This document shows positions 1 to 12,356 of a stretch of DNA of 64,000 bases, one piece after another. The position numbers were made by a program, and so were the translations under genes. The stretch covers positions 62,001 to 126,000 of the forward strand of contig SNVD02000468.1 in assembly GCA_013180625.2 (NCBI GenBank), given 5' to 3'. The number at the start of each line of letters is the position of its first letter. Within the stretch, counting starts at the first letter, position 1. Origin of the DNA: Boswellia sacra (lineage: Eukaryota > Streptophyta > Magnoliopsida > Sapindales > Burseraceae). Under the pieces are notes generated by a model. It searched no databases. It was not told the DNA's origin and saw nothing but the letters and a program-made list of their open reading frames with translations.

Positions 1-2374
1 TATAACAAATTATAGTATTTTTCTTAAGTATGTACGAGTATGACATTTTGATAAAAATATAAGGAAGATACTTATAAAATGTCCTATTTCATTTTCAAGA
101 ATCATTCAATAATTGTACATTTTTAATTATTTATCTTAAATATGCTTTAAATGGACCTTTGAATGATGTTGGCTAGAAAACTTTGTTTACATTTTTTTGT
201 TATATTAAAATTTGGATATTTCAATAGATTTTAAAATATTTGTTAGATATTAAATATATAAACTATTAATTACGTTTATGTTTAGAATTTATATAAATTA
301 TGTTACACATATTGTTGTCTAACTTTAAAATAAAAAACGGATTAAATGGGTTGGATTCAGTAACACGTTAAGTTAACAGTCGGGTTTGGATTTCAAGATT
401 TAGACGTGATAAGTTATAGAATCGGATTTGAATTAACATAATTTAACATGATATGAAACTACTCTAACATGGCCCATTACTAGTTCTACTTTTATATTGA
501 AATTATATGGATGGAGTGTTTTTAGTTATAAAATCTTGTAAAAATTTATAAATGGAGTAAATTTGGAAGTAGACTTTTTTTTATGTCATTAGTGGGATGA
601 AAATAGCACAACTCTTTAAATATATGAGAGTACACATCTAGCCGCTAATTATTTATAATCAACAAAATTTTAATTAGATCTGCACAGCTTAATTGGTTTA
701 AGATTGATTCTATAGCGATGCTATTTATCACCGACTATTAAACTAAAGAAACCTCATTTTTCCTTAACTCCGTTTAAAAATAAATATTAGAAACCTAATC
801 TTTGATATAATATTAACGTGTGTTGCAAGCTTATCAATGGATAAAGCTATTAGCTGCAGTAGTAAGGTATGGCTGGCCCGCCGATTGCCAAGCACATCAA
901 TGGATAAAGCTGTCCTGCTTTTATTAGGTAAACTAGTAAAATTGATGCTTTAGTGGAAGCTTACCACTTTCTTGAAATGTAATTATAAGATAAATTCATC
1001 GCAGATGTCAACAAAATATGATCCTCCATCCACATATGAATTAGACTTAACAGAACATGCACACAATATAGATGATGACCATCTGTATTGGACAAAGAAT
1101 GTTAGATCAATTCATGGGTTAGCATCACACAAAAGGAAGCATTTTTTAATCTTTCATATAAAATGGTGTATTTTGCCCTTTACAGCACGATGACAACTAA
1201 AATGAGATTTGAAATAATGATAATTGTAGTATAAAATTCATTAATCAAAATAAAAATTACGTTCCAAACATGATTGCCAAATAAATGAAGTCATTATTTC
1301 CAGCCAAAGACGAAAGAAGATGACAACTACGAACAAATGTAAAATAAACTAAGATCAAGGACGAGGATATCTGCAAAAAGGCTTTTGGAGGAGGTCTCTG
1401 TATTGGGTGTTGGAAATGGCCAAAATGCCCAGGAAAAATTTTGAATGGCCCATTGAAGTTTGCAAATGAAAATCGATCAAGTCCAGCCCAAACCTATAGA
1501 TTTACCCAATTTTTTTACTCATTAGACCTCATATTTTAATGTTTTATTATATGACTATTTTACCCTCAACTAAAATTTTAAGAAAAGATAAAACTCTTAA
1601 ATACTAATATTATCTGCATATACAATATGAACCCTATAACCGTTTTTAATATATTAATCTCTAACTTGTTTTATACACTACATCTTGAATATCAAATGTT
1701 TTTTGAAATATATTTATGATTTACATAATAATATATATTATTTTAGAAGCGGTAAAGAAAAATTTACGTGCTTGTGAGAAGGCTATAATGATGAATCGGC
1801 AGAACTTAATCAAAGTTTTTTTTTTTTTTTCTTAATCCTAATTTGTGCGTATTCCCTTAGGAGGACTTCCAACACTAGTAGGAAACCTAGAGGAACACGA
1901 TTGACGATAGAAAAACCCAGAGAAATAACAAGAAATCCAGATCAAGGACATATAAAATTACAAATGACTAAGTATTAAAAAAATTGCCTCACATGGCCTC
2001 GTACAGGATCATTTTATTTGCTTTCCTCGACAATTTTCTTCTCAAAGTCATCAATTAATGGACACAAAAGAAGAACAAAAAGCTTGATGAAACAGAAGTT
2101 TAGCAAGCAAAACAACAATGACTAATACGAGTTTGCTTCGTACAGATCTAACATTCATAGAATCATTTGTTGAACCAAAAACCAATAAATAATTAATTTA
2201 ATTTGATTAAAAAAGGAAACTTTACTTTTAATTGTGTATCACATATGAGCAAAGAGAGTTAAATTAAAATTGAAGAAGAAGAGGGGTAACCTTGGAATTA
2301 AGTGGGGTTTAATGAGAAAATAATATCGATTTAAATTTTTTAATAAAATGAACTAGGAAATGGGGTTTGAAAAG
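1..2374. other. AT-rich intergenic DNA
   Basis: I see no gene, RNA gene or intact mobile element here. The open frames are short and not codon-like. Around 345-480 there is a short stretch with repeated GGGTT/GGATT-type words, such as TCGGGTTTGGAT, resembling the subterminal sequence of plant hAT elements; no partner end could be found. A 16-base word (ATCAATGGATAAAGCT) occurs twice, near 833 and 897. Both look like remnants. Confidence 0.6.
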
Positions 2375-2385
2375 TTAAAAAATAG

Positions 2386-2560
2386 ATAATACTATACTTA
2401 CAACCTACTTATAACTAATTTTTATAATCTGAATAGATAAAATCTTATTAAAGATGTAACTTTTCTTACACTTTCATTTTTTTCCTCCTCCGATAAATTT
2501 TTGTCAATTTAGATTGTAAAGAAAAATGATTGTAAGTGGATTGTAAGTATAACATTACCC
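2386..2560. mobile_element. Small MITE with terminal inverted repeats
   Basis: A 175-bp AT-rich element whose ends are imperfect inverted repeats of about 45 bp. The left end reads through TATACTTACAACC and the right end, on the other strand, through TATACTTACAATCC. An 11-bp direct repeat TTAAAAAATAG lies immediately outside at 2375-2385 and 2561-2571 and is read as the target-site duplication. It is too short to code for anything. A 9-11-bp duplication would fit a Mutator-like non-autonomous element, but the superfamily is not certain. Confidence 0.6.
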
Positions 2561-2676
2561 TTAAAAAATAGGAGCTAAACAGAACAACTCGTAAATTTAT
2601 CTAATTATACCAAAGTAATAGTAAAAACTGTCAGGCCCTCCACCAAATCGAAAGACAAACATGGTCAAAATTGTTG

Positions 2677-3085
2677 TGATAATTAGTCTCTTCCACCACT
2701 CTCTTTCTCATTGGCCGAAACTTAATTTATTGTTGGCTTGATACAGAAACTGATTTGCATGACAGAATTCTTGAAGAATAATTTGAATTCATGAAGTGCA
2801 GAGCAAGCTCCCTTGCCATGCCACGCAAGCTAATGGAGAACTAATTTAACTGGGCATGTGGGCGGCATCATGCCTACGAAAGAGAAGCCAATTCACTTGT
2901 AAGGGACATCTCTCATTCAAGCAACGAAAAGCCTCGACTCTCCCTCTCTCCAATTCTGTTTGCTTTGTTATTCTAATTGATTTTAGTGCTTGAGGTTGCA
3001 CTTTGGCTCTCTTTCTTTTGCTTTCTTTCACTTACACCCTTACTCAACTATTATACTTACCGTTTATTGTTTTAGTTTTACAACA
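2677..3085 (+). repeat. 5' LTR of the decayed copia-like element
   Basis: This is the left copy of a 410-bp direct repeat, beginning TGATAATTAG and ending TTACAACA. The right copy at about 10671 starts with the same TGATAATTAG and is about 80-85% similar by eye. The divergence between copies suggests an old insertion. Confidence 0.6.
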
Positions 3086-3100
3086 CGTTATCAGCATGAA
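3086..3100 (+). promoter_or_regulatory. Candidate primer-binding site
   Basis: CGTTATCAGCATGAA directly follows the LTR end ACAACA. A TTATCAGCA word at this position recurs in plant copia elements, where it pairs with a host tRNA to prime minus-strand DNA synthesis. Identification rests on position and resemblance only. Confidence 0.45.
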
Positions 3101-3915
3101 GTGCTCTATTAGTATAATAGTTTTGTTCCTTTGATTTACAACCGTTGATGCCAAAAATCTTTTGACCTCTAACTCATTAATAAAATTTATTTTTAGTGTG
3201 AAAAGTCTGACTTAACAAGAGAAAAATGAGGAAAAAGTGAAAAAAGATAGTGAAAATAGGGAATTTTAGGTTCAAATCATGTGTTTGCCAAGATGGGCAC
3301 CTGCATATCAGTCAACCAATTAAGGCTTCGTTGATATAATTAAACTGCACACAAAAGAAAACGAATGTCAGAGGCATCGACAGTGTTGCTAGAGATAATC
3401 CTTTAATGATCAAGTCAGATATCGAAATATGGAAGGCAAAGGAAAAAGTAAGCGGTCGACCAAGGAGAAATTAGGAAGAGAGTTTTAGGGCCATGGATTC
3501 ATTGACACCTTCATTGGTAGCAAAAAGCCTATTTATAGGAGATTTTACTTACAGGTAGTGATACGTGTGGAGCTTGATGGATACTATGCTACATGTAGAG
3601 GAGAATAAAAAATTTTCTTAGAGATACCTGAAAGCTTGTAAGGGATTTGACGAGGACGACAAGGGTATTTTCCTTGAAAACACTTGCAGAGAGGCATCCA
3701 GAACCTAAAGCCTCTATTAATTTATTAACTTTTATGGAACTTGTAGTGCAATCGTTGAACTCCCAGGATACTTAATAAATGGCTTGAAAATATTAACTGA
3801 TTATTTTTTATGTCGACGATGCCGGCTCTCGGTACTCTACCATGAAATATACATTGCATTGAAATTGACAGATGCATCATCTGTCGACCAAGTAAAATTT
3901 TTGTTATTGAATTAT

Positions 3916-5350
3916 GGGATAATTCTATTTTCCCCCTTGAGAGATCAAATATTGCAATTTACCCCTTGAATTCAAAATCAGACCATTAACCTAAAAGGAA
4001 AAGCATCCTATGACACGGAGAGAGAATATTATGTGCACCTAATGACTGAAATACCCTTACGTCACTTTGTTTGCCGCTTGTTTTCTCTTCACTTCATCTT
4101 CCACCTACAATTCCTTTGGCCACATTCAAGCAAACCAGTAACCAACCAAGATCCAAAAATGGAAAACAACATAAAAAAGCAAATGCATGGACACTTCCAT
4201 TAGTATAGGAATCCAAGAAAACTACAACAATAATTTTATTAGCAACTTCAAAATCCAATAGAAGATACTAACATATTACAACTTCACCAAAATACAACAT
4301 CACCAGAATTAGTGTTGGAAACATACACCATTTCATTTATAAACATAAAAGTGCAGTAATGTCATTATAATCTATGACATTCTTCAATTACAAAAAGGCA
4401 AAATGCACCAACATTACAAAGTTTATTTGGTGAATATCATTACATGAAGCTCAATTAAATACTGGTACACCCACCAAGAATATGAAGTCAAGATAAATAA
4501 GAGCAAAAGGGTGTAAACAGAGTGTACGCCTGGGCATGCATTTTGGTGGAATTAAACTGACGACTCAAAGATAGTCACTCGGCCATCAACTACTACACCC
4601 TAGTGCCAAACACTACCGCCATTAGCCGTCGTCGTCGCCCCTTCTTCTCCTCCTTCACCGACCCAAAGACCTACCACCACCACATCCCTTCATCACAACC
4701 CCCTCCCCAAAACACTATTGCTATCAACCACCATACCCCACCCCCCAAACACTGGCGCCATCAACCACCACGACCACTGAACATATGACCCACGGAACCT
4801 TTGCTTGAACCTTACAAATCGAAAATCAAATTGACGATTGAGAGATGAGAGACGAGAAAAAGAATAGAGATGTGACACCCAATTTGTTCTTGTACTCAAT
4901 ACCTACGGCTTGATATTTACTATTGTCCATTCCCGATCAAGAGTAATTAGACAAAGTGGAGGAGTTTATGGTTAGATTAGTTTGTTGGTGAAAAGTTCAA
5001 AAAGGGTTGGCTCGAGGGTTTCTAGGAACAAATCGAAGCAAGGCTTTTCGGGAAGCTTTGAAGCACTAGAAATTGTTAGAAACTAGGTTTCTAGGAAGAG
5101 TTGAAAAGTTTTGTTTTTCAAATTTATATGGATAAAATTTATAAAAAAGGGGAAAATTTGTTAAATATTATCACATTTATAAATATTTTTAATTATATTA
5201 TTTTAATTCCTAATAAATTTGATTTCGATTATACCCTTGCACCGTTTAACTTAACAGTTTCAAGTTGAAATTAATGGGCAATTTGTAATACTTGATCTCT
5301 CAAGCTGGAACTTTTATTACGCCTAAGGGGGAGGAGAATACAATCATCCC
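3916..5350. mobile_element. Mutator-like (MULE) non-autonomous element
   Basis: A 1435-bp element starting GGGATAATTCTATTTTCCCC and ending GAATACAATCATCCC, so the ends are inverted repeats. The similarity continues inward through the shared word TTGAGAGATCAA, present in opposite orientation at both ends. Flanking 9-mers TTGAATTAT (3907-3915) and TTAAATTAT (5351-5359) match at 8 of 9 positions, as expected for a 9-bp MULE target duplication. There is no transposase. The interior at about 4600-4780 is C-rich and contrasts with its surroundings, which could be captured host sequence (Pack-MULE style); I could not identify a source. Confidence 0.7.
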
Positions 5351-6481
5351 TTAAATTATCTAGTCAACCAAAAATCTTGATATCAAGTGTAGACTTGAAG
5401 ACTTCGTCAACCAAGTTGAAAGTCAAGAATTTATCCTTTGAGAGATCAAATTGTCACGTAGGATTAATTCTTTTTGAAATAAAGAAAATCTCTATTTGTT
5501 GATGATGCAGCTTCAAAGATTAATTTGATTGGTTATTCCAATATTTTCATCGAACAATAACTATTCTTATGAGTATGCACTATAATCATCACTTTATTAA
5601 ATCTTCCACGTCAGAAAGTAAAAATGGTCCACTATTTTCCTGTTATTGTATCCTTGCTGTATAGGTGAAGAAAATAAAGGAAGATTCAAGAAAAGAAGAC
5701 AGAATTTTTGGAAGAGTATCTAAAAGATATCAAAAAATAGCAAGCCTCTGATTTTTTACATTTGATTGGGAAGAAGACAAATATATCTCATGGATCAAAA
5801 ATTCAAGAACCCATCTTTAGGCAGTGCATCTTGAAGATGCTATCAAGGAAGAAAACAAGATACCCTTTCCAGACAAAATGAAAACTAAGATTTTTTTCTC
5901 CATTATTTGAGTGTGTCTAAAAACTGAATATCTCACCATAGAAGACCAGTAGAAGACCTACTAATTTTTGTTGGAATACTAAAAAAATAAAGAAAATGAT
6001 TCACTCAATGAACCGTCCAATGCTTCTGAACATGCCTACAACAGATGTGGTATGCAATATCACTAATATCATGTTTTTCATGCCCTTAGAAAGTTGGCAG
6101 GCCTTTATCAAGCATCTCAAAAAAACAAATGAAGAATGATCAAGCCAAATCTCAATAATGACTTAGATCAAAAGGATAATACTCTTCTTACCGTTGTAAA
6201 TTTTCTCCAAGATAAAGGTTAAAGCATCGAGTATCAAGACGCTCTTATATATCTATTTATGTTTTTAAGTTACTATTTTTTTGCTATCTATAATTATCTC
6301 TTATTGAACTCATATTTATTAATGCTCCAACTAAAAATTTATTGATTCCACTAGTCAATGTGTAAAAGATATGGATATTACTTATTTGACCACTTAGTAA
6401 AGTGACAGACTTTTTCGTTATAAAGGGAATTCAGGTTCCATAATCTCTAAAAAATTGATAGCCCTCGAGCTAAATCTTTTG

Positions 6482-6650
6482 TTTTCTAATCGAGACTACT
6501 CCTAGTGGAGACTTTTTTCTTGTCAAGACTACTCCTGCTAAAGACATGTTTCCCAATCAAGACTACTCCTAATCGAGACTTGTTTCCCAATCAAGACTAC
6601 CCCTGGTAGAAACTTATTTCTCTATCGAGACTCCTCTTGTTGGAGATGAA
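6482..6650 (+). repeat. Minisatellite, five 33-34 bp units
   Basis: About five head-to-tail units of 33-34 bp share the core TCRAGACTACTCCT followed by GAGACTT and a T-rich end (for example TTTCCCAATCAAGACTAC). It lies in the internal part of the decayed copia-like element. Units differ at several positions, so the array is not recent. No coding role is visible. Confidence 0.75.
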
Positions 6651-7208
6651 AAGGCTAAAGCTCTTGAAGATGTTAATATCCTTTGATAAAGATGTGAAAA
6701 TAAGAGATAATCCATTGTCAATAACATGGCAAGACCATGATTAGAAAAGATGCAATTCGAGTTGAGTTGGCTTATTTGATGAAATAAGAATACAAGGTCG
6801 CTTCTATAAAGCTTGAATTGTCACCTGTAAGACTTGAAATTGATGAATCATATATACATGCAATATATATGATTACATATTTTTATTTGTTAGTCTTTGA
6901 GAATTAAGCGTGCATTTTATTGAGATTGTAATTGCATACTAATGCAGTATATCAAATACTGATTTTTGTTTTAAAAAAATCTTTGGTAAATCAAGTATAA
7001 TTTATTTTTGTCACAATTAGAGGGAGTACCTATCAAAGAATTATTTTTCAAGGGGAGCATATCCCAAACATATACACTTTACTCTTTTCCCCTTTGACCA
7101 AGTTTTGTACCACTGAGTTCTCCTAGTAAGGTTTTTAACAAGATAGTTCTAGGCCAACGTCACTTTTAAGTTTCCTTATATAATTGTATTTCTTTACTAA
7201 GGTTTCAT

Positions 7209-10200
7209 TAGGGTGCTCAAAATTACCTGACCCGATAAGGTTTAGGCAGGCTGGTCAAGTCTCAGTCAAGTATCGCTTAAAAATAACCTAAAATTGGGTT
7301 GTAATTATAGAGCTTTTGTGATGTCAAGATTAGGATTGGGTTTTCTGTCTGTGACCCAACAAAACCTAACCCAACTTATTTTTTTAGTTTCAATTCTGCC
7401 ACATGTCCCCATATGATTAATTGAAATGTTAATGTCACCATAAATGTTGCCACATCAAATTACTTATATAAAATGAAAACGAATTCTGAAAACTCTAAAC
7501 TGAAACTACCCCTAATTCCTAAATTCCTAAATCGATCTCAAAGCTCACGGCTCCTCCTCCAACTCCACCACGCCGCGCCAAAACTCCCTTCGACCATTGC
7601 TGGTCAACTCTGATTCCTAGCATCCGCTCTCTTATGAGTTTGGCAGCTTATGGCTCTCCGTTCTCTTTAGTCTCCGCCATCTCTGTCTCTTTATCGTGAT
7701 CGCCGCTATTGGCTCCACTCTTCTTTGTCATGGCCACCACCACAGGTTCTCCTTCTTGTCTCTCACAATAAGTGCCACGTTTTTCGTTTAATTTTTTTTA
7801 CATTTTATTATATTGGTTTTTATTTAAAATTAATTTGAAGATTATTGAGGTCAATAATGTGAGAATCCAATAAAGTATCCATTATTCTACTCATTTTGTT
7901 TAAAACATTGTTGGGTTTGTTAAGCTATTGGTGGTGGATGTGGTCGAGGTGGACATCGAGATTTCACTTTGTTGCTGGGTTTTTTGAGAATTTTATCTTT
8001 TAATTTTAATGTGCTGCTTATGTGAGCTACAAATTTCTAGAAAGAGTGTGCAAGATGTGCATTTGATCCATGTTGTCATTTTTTGATTTCTTTTTATTTA
8101 GTTTTTTTCCCTTTTTTCATTAATTAATTAATGTAATTAGACAATGCTAATACATATATATAATATCTTGATCAACTGTAGTAACAACACCTACTAATTA
8201 GGGGTGCACACAGGTCGAGGTGGGTTTCTATTTGACAAACCCGATGAAACCCAATAGCCCATCGAGTTGGAAAAAATGAACCCGTTATCGGGTTTTCAGA
8301 AGCATAGACCCGATACAAACCCACCCCCTCGAATCCGGTCAGGTTAATCAGGTCAATTGGGTTGGTTAATCCTCTAACAAAACAGAAAATATTTGCTTTT
8401 GTAAATCAATTCCTAATTATTTTTCTTTCTTAACTTTGAAGCAAGAAAATTAAAAATCATCCATTCACTAAAATAATAATCAAATATGAATCCACAAAAT
8501 TTCTTACGAATATTAATACACATTGATAAATCAGAGATTGTTAAACAAAAATTAGTATACAAGCTAAAGAAATTGTAGAAATTTAACTCAAAAAAACTAT
8601 TGAAGGCATGGATAGAGGAGTTTGAAACTGTGGATACGAGCTACTGTAGAGGAGGCTAGAGTTGTCGTGCAATGCCTGGATGCGAGGTGTGGAAGGGCTA
8701 GGGAGACTGGAACCACCGTGCAAGGCTTGCCCACAAGACATGGAAGGCCTGGGGAGGCGAGATGGCCGTGAGGTGCGGAGGGCATGGCAAGGTGAGACAA
8801 CCATGGAGTGTGGAAGGCCTCACAAGGCAAGCATCCATAGAGCCTGGAGAGCCTAGCGAGGAGGGCCTGGATGGTTGACGGTGTACAGGAGAAGAGAAGT
8901 CGCAAGGCAAGCGAGAGAAGCCACAGAGGAGGTAAGAGAGGACTTCAAATTATTTAATTTTAGGGTTCAATGGGAAAGAAAAATGTGTTTTAATTAGTTG
9001 ATATTGTGTGAGTAAGTGCAGAATAATAGGGTATATTCAACTCATCAGCATCTGACACATGTAAATATATTTTTTATAATTATAAACAATCAGGTCAGGT
9101 TAATTCAGGTTTTTAATGAAAAACTAGAATAAAACCTGAATCTGAAAAAACCCAAAATCGTGTTTTATACTGCAATAACCCAATCAAAACCCGCATGGGT
9201 AGGGTAAACCCGATCGGGTTACATCGGGTCGAGTTTTAATGCACACCCTTATTACTAATCATTCACTCAAGGCATAATTAATAGAATGAAATTAGCATCT
9301 CTAGCTTTAAGAGGCAGAGTAATTGTCATCTTTTTGTTATTGGTCTCTTGATGTCCTTATATGTATCTTTTAAGTAGATAATTACTCAATTATAATTTTC
9401 TTAATTTAATACTTTATTATGTATTCTATGATGTTAGATTAGCTGCAAATTAACAGATCAATTAGATCATATATAACATGTAATCGAAGCAACTTTTTGT
9501 ACTTAACAATGACCCAACCATGTTAACTTAAATAGATAGTATGCACTGCATTTTAATTTTTTTTGGGTTAATTAATCTTTTATTAATGAATGTATGCACT
9601 GCATTTTGTTCTTTTTCTAATTGAAAGCTAGTGATTGATTATGGTATTGTAGAATCAGGATTGTTGTTGGCTTCTTTTATTAGGTTTATTAGCTTAGGGC
9701 CACAAGTAACTTTTAATTTGCATGTAATTGGAACCTTCTAGCTTTGCTGACTAACTTTTATTATAGGATGAATAGGTTGAATTAAGTGCATTGAATGTAT
9801 ATACAATAAAGATTGAATACAATGAGTAAGCAAAGTGGTTTGGTGTTAGTTGAGTGATCAATTACAATTACTTAATTATAGGATGAATAGCTTTGATACA
9901 ATAACCACAATAAAATGAAAAAGAAAAAGTATATAGAACAAAGATTACATATTGATTATTTAGTCACTAGTTTAAATTCAGTAATATATATTTGTTTATT
10001 TGATGGTTAGATAGTTTTTTTTTCTTTTATTATATTTTTCATATAGTGCTCATCGTAGTTATGACTTTTAAAATTAACACACTAACATATATGATTTGGG
10101 TTATTATTTCAAGTATTATGACTTTTGAATCTACTACACCCATTCCCACCTAAGACACACTTGAAGAAGTGAAGTTTTGAGAAATCGTCAATTAGATCTT

Positions 10201-10591
10201 GGGCCTAAAATACATTAAAGGCTTTAAAAGTTTTAAATTTATGCCTCGGTGATTTTATTTTGTGTATTGTATAGCCTAATTTATGTCAGTGGGCCTTATT
10301 TTGTATATCATATAGCCTAATTTATAGCAATGAGCCTTATTTTGTATATAATATAGATTATAAACCATATATGGGCCCAATAGAAATGTTGACAAATATT
10401 TTAAGAAAATAGTGAAATTAGGCTTGGCTGAACCCGTATAACCAGATCAACGTAACCCAAATCGAGGTAGCGAGTTGCACTTTGGGTTCATGCTTTCAAA
10501 AACCTAACCACAGGTTCATTTTTCAAAACCTGATGCATCATCGAGTTGAGTCGGGTGCAGTGAAACCCAACAGGATCCGTGTGCACCCCTA
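7209..10591. mobile_element. hAT-type non-autonomous element (outer)
   Basis: The left end TAGGGTGCTCA and the right end TGTGCACCCCTA form a short terminal inverted repeat of hAT type. The flanking 8-mers are GGTTTCAT (7201-7208) and GTTTTTAT (10592-10599), matching at 6 of 8 positions. Support comes from the junction: with the element and one 8-mer set aside, the host sequence reads on as ACTAAGGTTTCATTCCATTG, continuing the conserved copia 3' region. A GC-rich stretch at 7540-7760 resembles a 5' leader. No transposase was found, and a second hAT element is nested inside at 8199. Confidence 0.55.
8199..9251. mobile_element. hAT-type non-autonomous element (inner)
   Basis: A 1053-bp element beginning TAGGGGTGCACACAGGTCGA and ending TAATGCACACCCTTA. 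The flanking 8-mers CTACTAAT (8191-8198) and TTACTAAT (9252-9259) match at 7 of 8 positions, a standard hAT target duplication. Both subterminal regions are dense in AACCCGA/TCGGGTT words in opposite orientation, as in many plant hAT elements. The middle (about 8600-8930) is a GC-rich low-complexity block with repeated GGAAGGCCT and GCAAGGC words and several overlapping frames, none protein-like. Confidence 0.75.
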
Positions 10592-10670
10592 GTTTTTATT
10601 CCATTGAGTTTTTCTTTAGCAAAGTCAAATGCAATTATCTTAAAGCGGTGAAATCCAAAGAGGATGACTA

Positions 10671-11082
10671 TGATAATTAGTGGCTTCCACCACTCTCTTT
10701 CTCATTAGCCAAAACTTAATATATTGTTGGCTTTATATCGAAAACTGATTTGAATTACAGAATGAAAACTTATTTGAATTCAGAAGTGCAACGCTAATTG
10801 TGAGAAGCTCTCTTGCCATGCCACGCAAGCTAATATTGAACTAATTTTGGCCATCTGGGCGGCATCATGGCTACAAAAAAGAAGCCAATTCACTTTTACG
10901 GGAACATCCCTCATTCAAGCAATGAAAAGCTTTGGCTCTCCCTCTCTTTAATTCTACTTGCTTTGTTATTCTATTTTATTTCAGTGCTCATGCTAGCACT
11001 TTGGTTATCCCTATTTTGCTTTCTTTCATTTATACCCTCTAACAACTATTATGCTTACCATTTATTGTTTCAATTTACAATA
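10671..11082 (+). repeat. 3' LTR of the decayed copia-like element
   Basis: This is the right copy of the LTR at 2677, starting TGATAATTAG after a purine-rich tract (AAATCCAAAGAGGATGA) that would be the polypurine tract. Its end is inferred near TTTACAATA. An open frame of 86 codons at 10867-11127 lies mostly inside it. The matching frame is broken in the other LTR, so I do not call it a gene. Confidence 0.55.
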
Positions 11083-11433
11083 AGAATAACTATTACAGGT
11101 TATAACAAATATACATTTACAAATTAATTTTAATTTATAAAAATAATTGTAAAAAAAAGGTGTTTAAAAAATTGACCGAACCTAAATTTCATTAGACACT
11201 ATGGTCATAATTTTGTCTGATCCATTTTTCAAATATACCTTTAAATTAGGGTTTTTTTTTTTTAGTTTTCTCAATCTTATATACAAATTTTGTATGAAAA
11301 TGATGAGTTGTTGTTTTTAAATAAGGTGGATCTAAGGTTAGCATTCTTGAAAACACACAAAAACCATCACAAAGCTAGTTTATTTGTTGAAGATAAATCC
11401 ACATATTTAGATGAGAATAAATACGAATAGAAA
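11083..11433. other. Intergenic spacer
   Basis: AT-rich sequence between the decayed copia element and the CACTA element. I see no coding or RNA signal. Confidence 0.6.
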
Positions 11434-12051
11434 CACTACAAGAAAAAAGTCATTTATGTTCAACTTACCACAGTTTCAGCCCGCCGTAGAAAGTGGCGTC
11501 GTAAAAAGTCGTATTGCGGTTTTTGCCCATCGTAAAAGACCTTTTACCGCAGTTATAAGGTATACAGTAAAAAATCATCGTGTAATTCTGCAACAATGTT
11601 TTCATTTTTTACCGCAGTTTTTTGCCTGCTGTAAAAGGTCTCAAAACTGCAACAAAAGTCAATCTGGTTGTGGTATGATTTGTAGAACTATTTACCGTGG
11701 TTTGCCTGACTCTTTTTTTATTTTTAGAAATCCATTTTTTAAAATTTTTTAACTAATTCAACTAATTCATAGGAACAAAGCAAATGTCTAACATGAAACA
11801 CAATATTAATTTAACAATTCATAAATCATATATAATCAACAAATAAAATCATTATTTATACATTTGCATGTATAGAAGAGTGCTAATGATAAATCAGTCT
11901 AAAGTCTTGTTTCCAATCCAATCTATGTGAAAAGGCCTACACAAATAAAATGTAATAATTATTATCTAAGTCTATAAAACACAGTCTAAATCAAAGATAT
12001 ATATAAGCCTAAATTTATTTATTGAGTAATGATAAATAAATTCAGATATAC

Positions 12052-12135
12052 TTAATTCTCCTCATAATTTGTTGTTGCCTCGGCATCAACTGTGACACGA
12101 TTTTGATGTGTACTTGAAGCGACTGGAACCAAAAC
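12052..12135 (-). other. Candidate terminal exon inside CACTA 1
   Basis: On the minus strand a pyrimidine-rich tract ending in AG precedes an open stretch that begins GTTTTGGTTCCAGTC and ends in a TAA at 12052-12054. The 27-codon reading is mostly polar and I do not recognise it. It follows a second exon-like segment at 12357-12426 on the same strand, which suggests a spliced transcript running leftward through the element. It could be the end of a degenerate transposon gene or of captured host sequence. Confidence 0.3.
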
Positions 12136-12356
12136 CTATTTAAAAAGAAAGAATACATAGGAAAAAGTATAATTCACATAAATATATAAAATTCTCATCT
12201 TGTAATCTAAAATTATATGCATGAGATGTCGTTGAAGATGAATAATTAAATAGAAAATATTGCTATCTAAAATTAATTAAGCTATAAATAATGACATGAA
12301 ATCAATAAATAATGACACGAAATCACATAGTATTTATATAAAAGGGATTTGCTTAC

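Larger units (their letters stand above)
2677..11082 (+). mobile_element. Decayed Ty1/copia-like LTR retrotransposon with nested insertions
   Basis: Two direct repeats of about 410 bp (2677-3085 and about 10671-11082) bracket this block and share long stretches such as TCTTGCCATGCCACGCAAGC. The left copy ends in ACAACA and is followed by CGTTATCAGCATGAA, which resembles the primer-binding region of many plant copia elements. The sequence at 7080-7208, continued at 10600-10670 once the hAT insertion is set aside, resembles the conserved 3' end of plant copia elements (CCAAGTTTTGTACCAC, then TAAGGTTT). No gag or pol frame survives. No target duplication was found, and a MULE and two hAT elements add several kb. 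This is an old non-coding relic. Confidence 0.6.

Noticed and set aside
972..1193. A 73-codon plus-strand frame
   Set aside because: No conserved motif, no promoter or splice context, and codon use like the intergenic background.
4603..4899. Two frames on opposite strands rich in Pro/His/Thr and Ser/Arg/Phe
   Set aside because: They sit in the C-rich core of the MULE and are low complexity. I kept only the possibility of captured sequence.
8583..8910. Overlapping frames of 64-102 codons on both strands
   Set aside because: They coincide with the GC-rich low-complexity core of the inner hAT element. Lack of stops is explained by composition, and the predicted peptides are repetitive.
10867..11127. 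An 86-codon frame with a hydrophobic, membrane-like stretch
   Set aside because: It lies mostly inside the 3' LTR of the decayed copia-like element. The corresponding frame in the 5' LTR is broken, so it is not under coding constraint.
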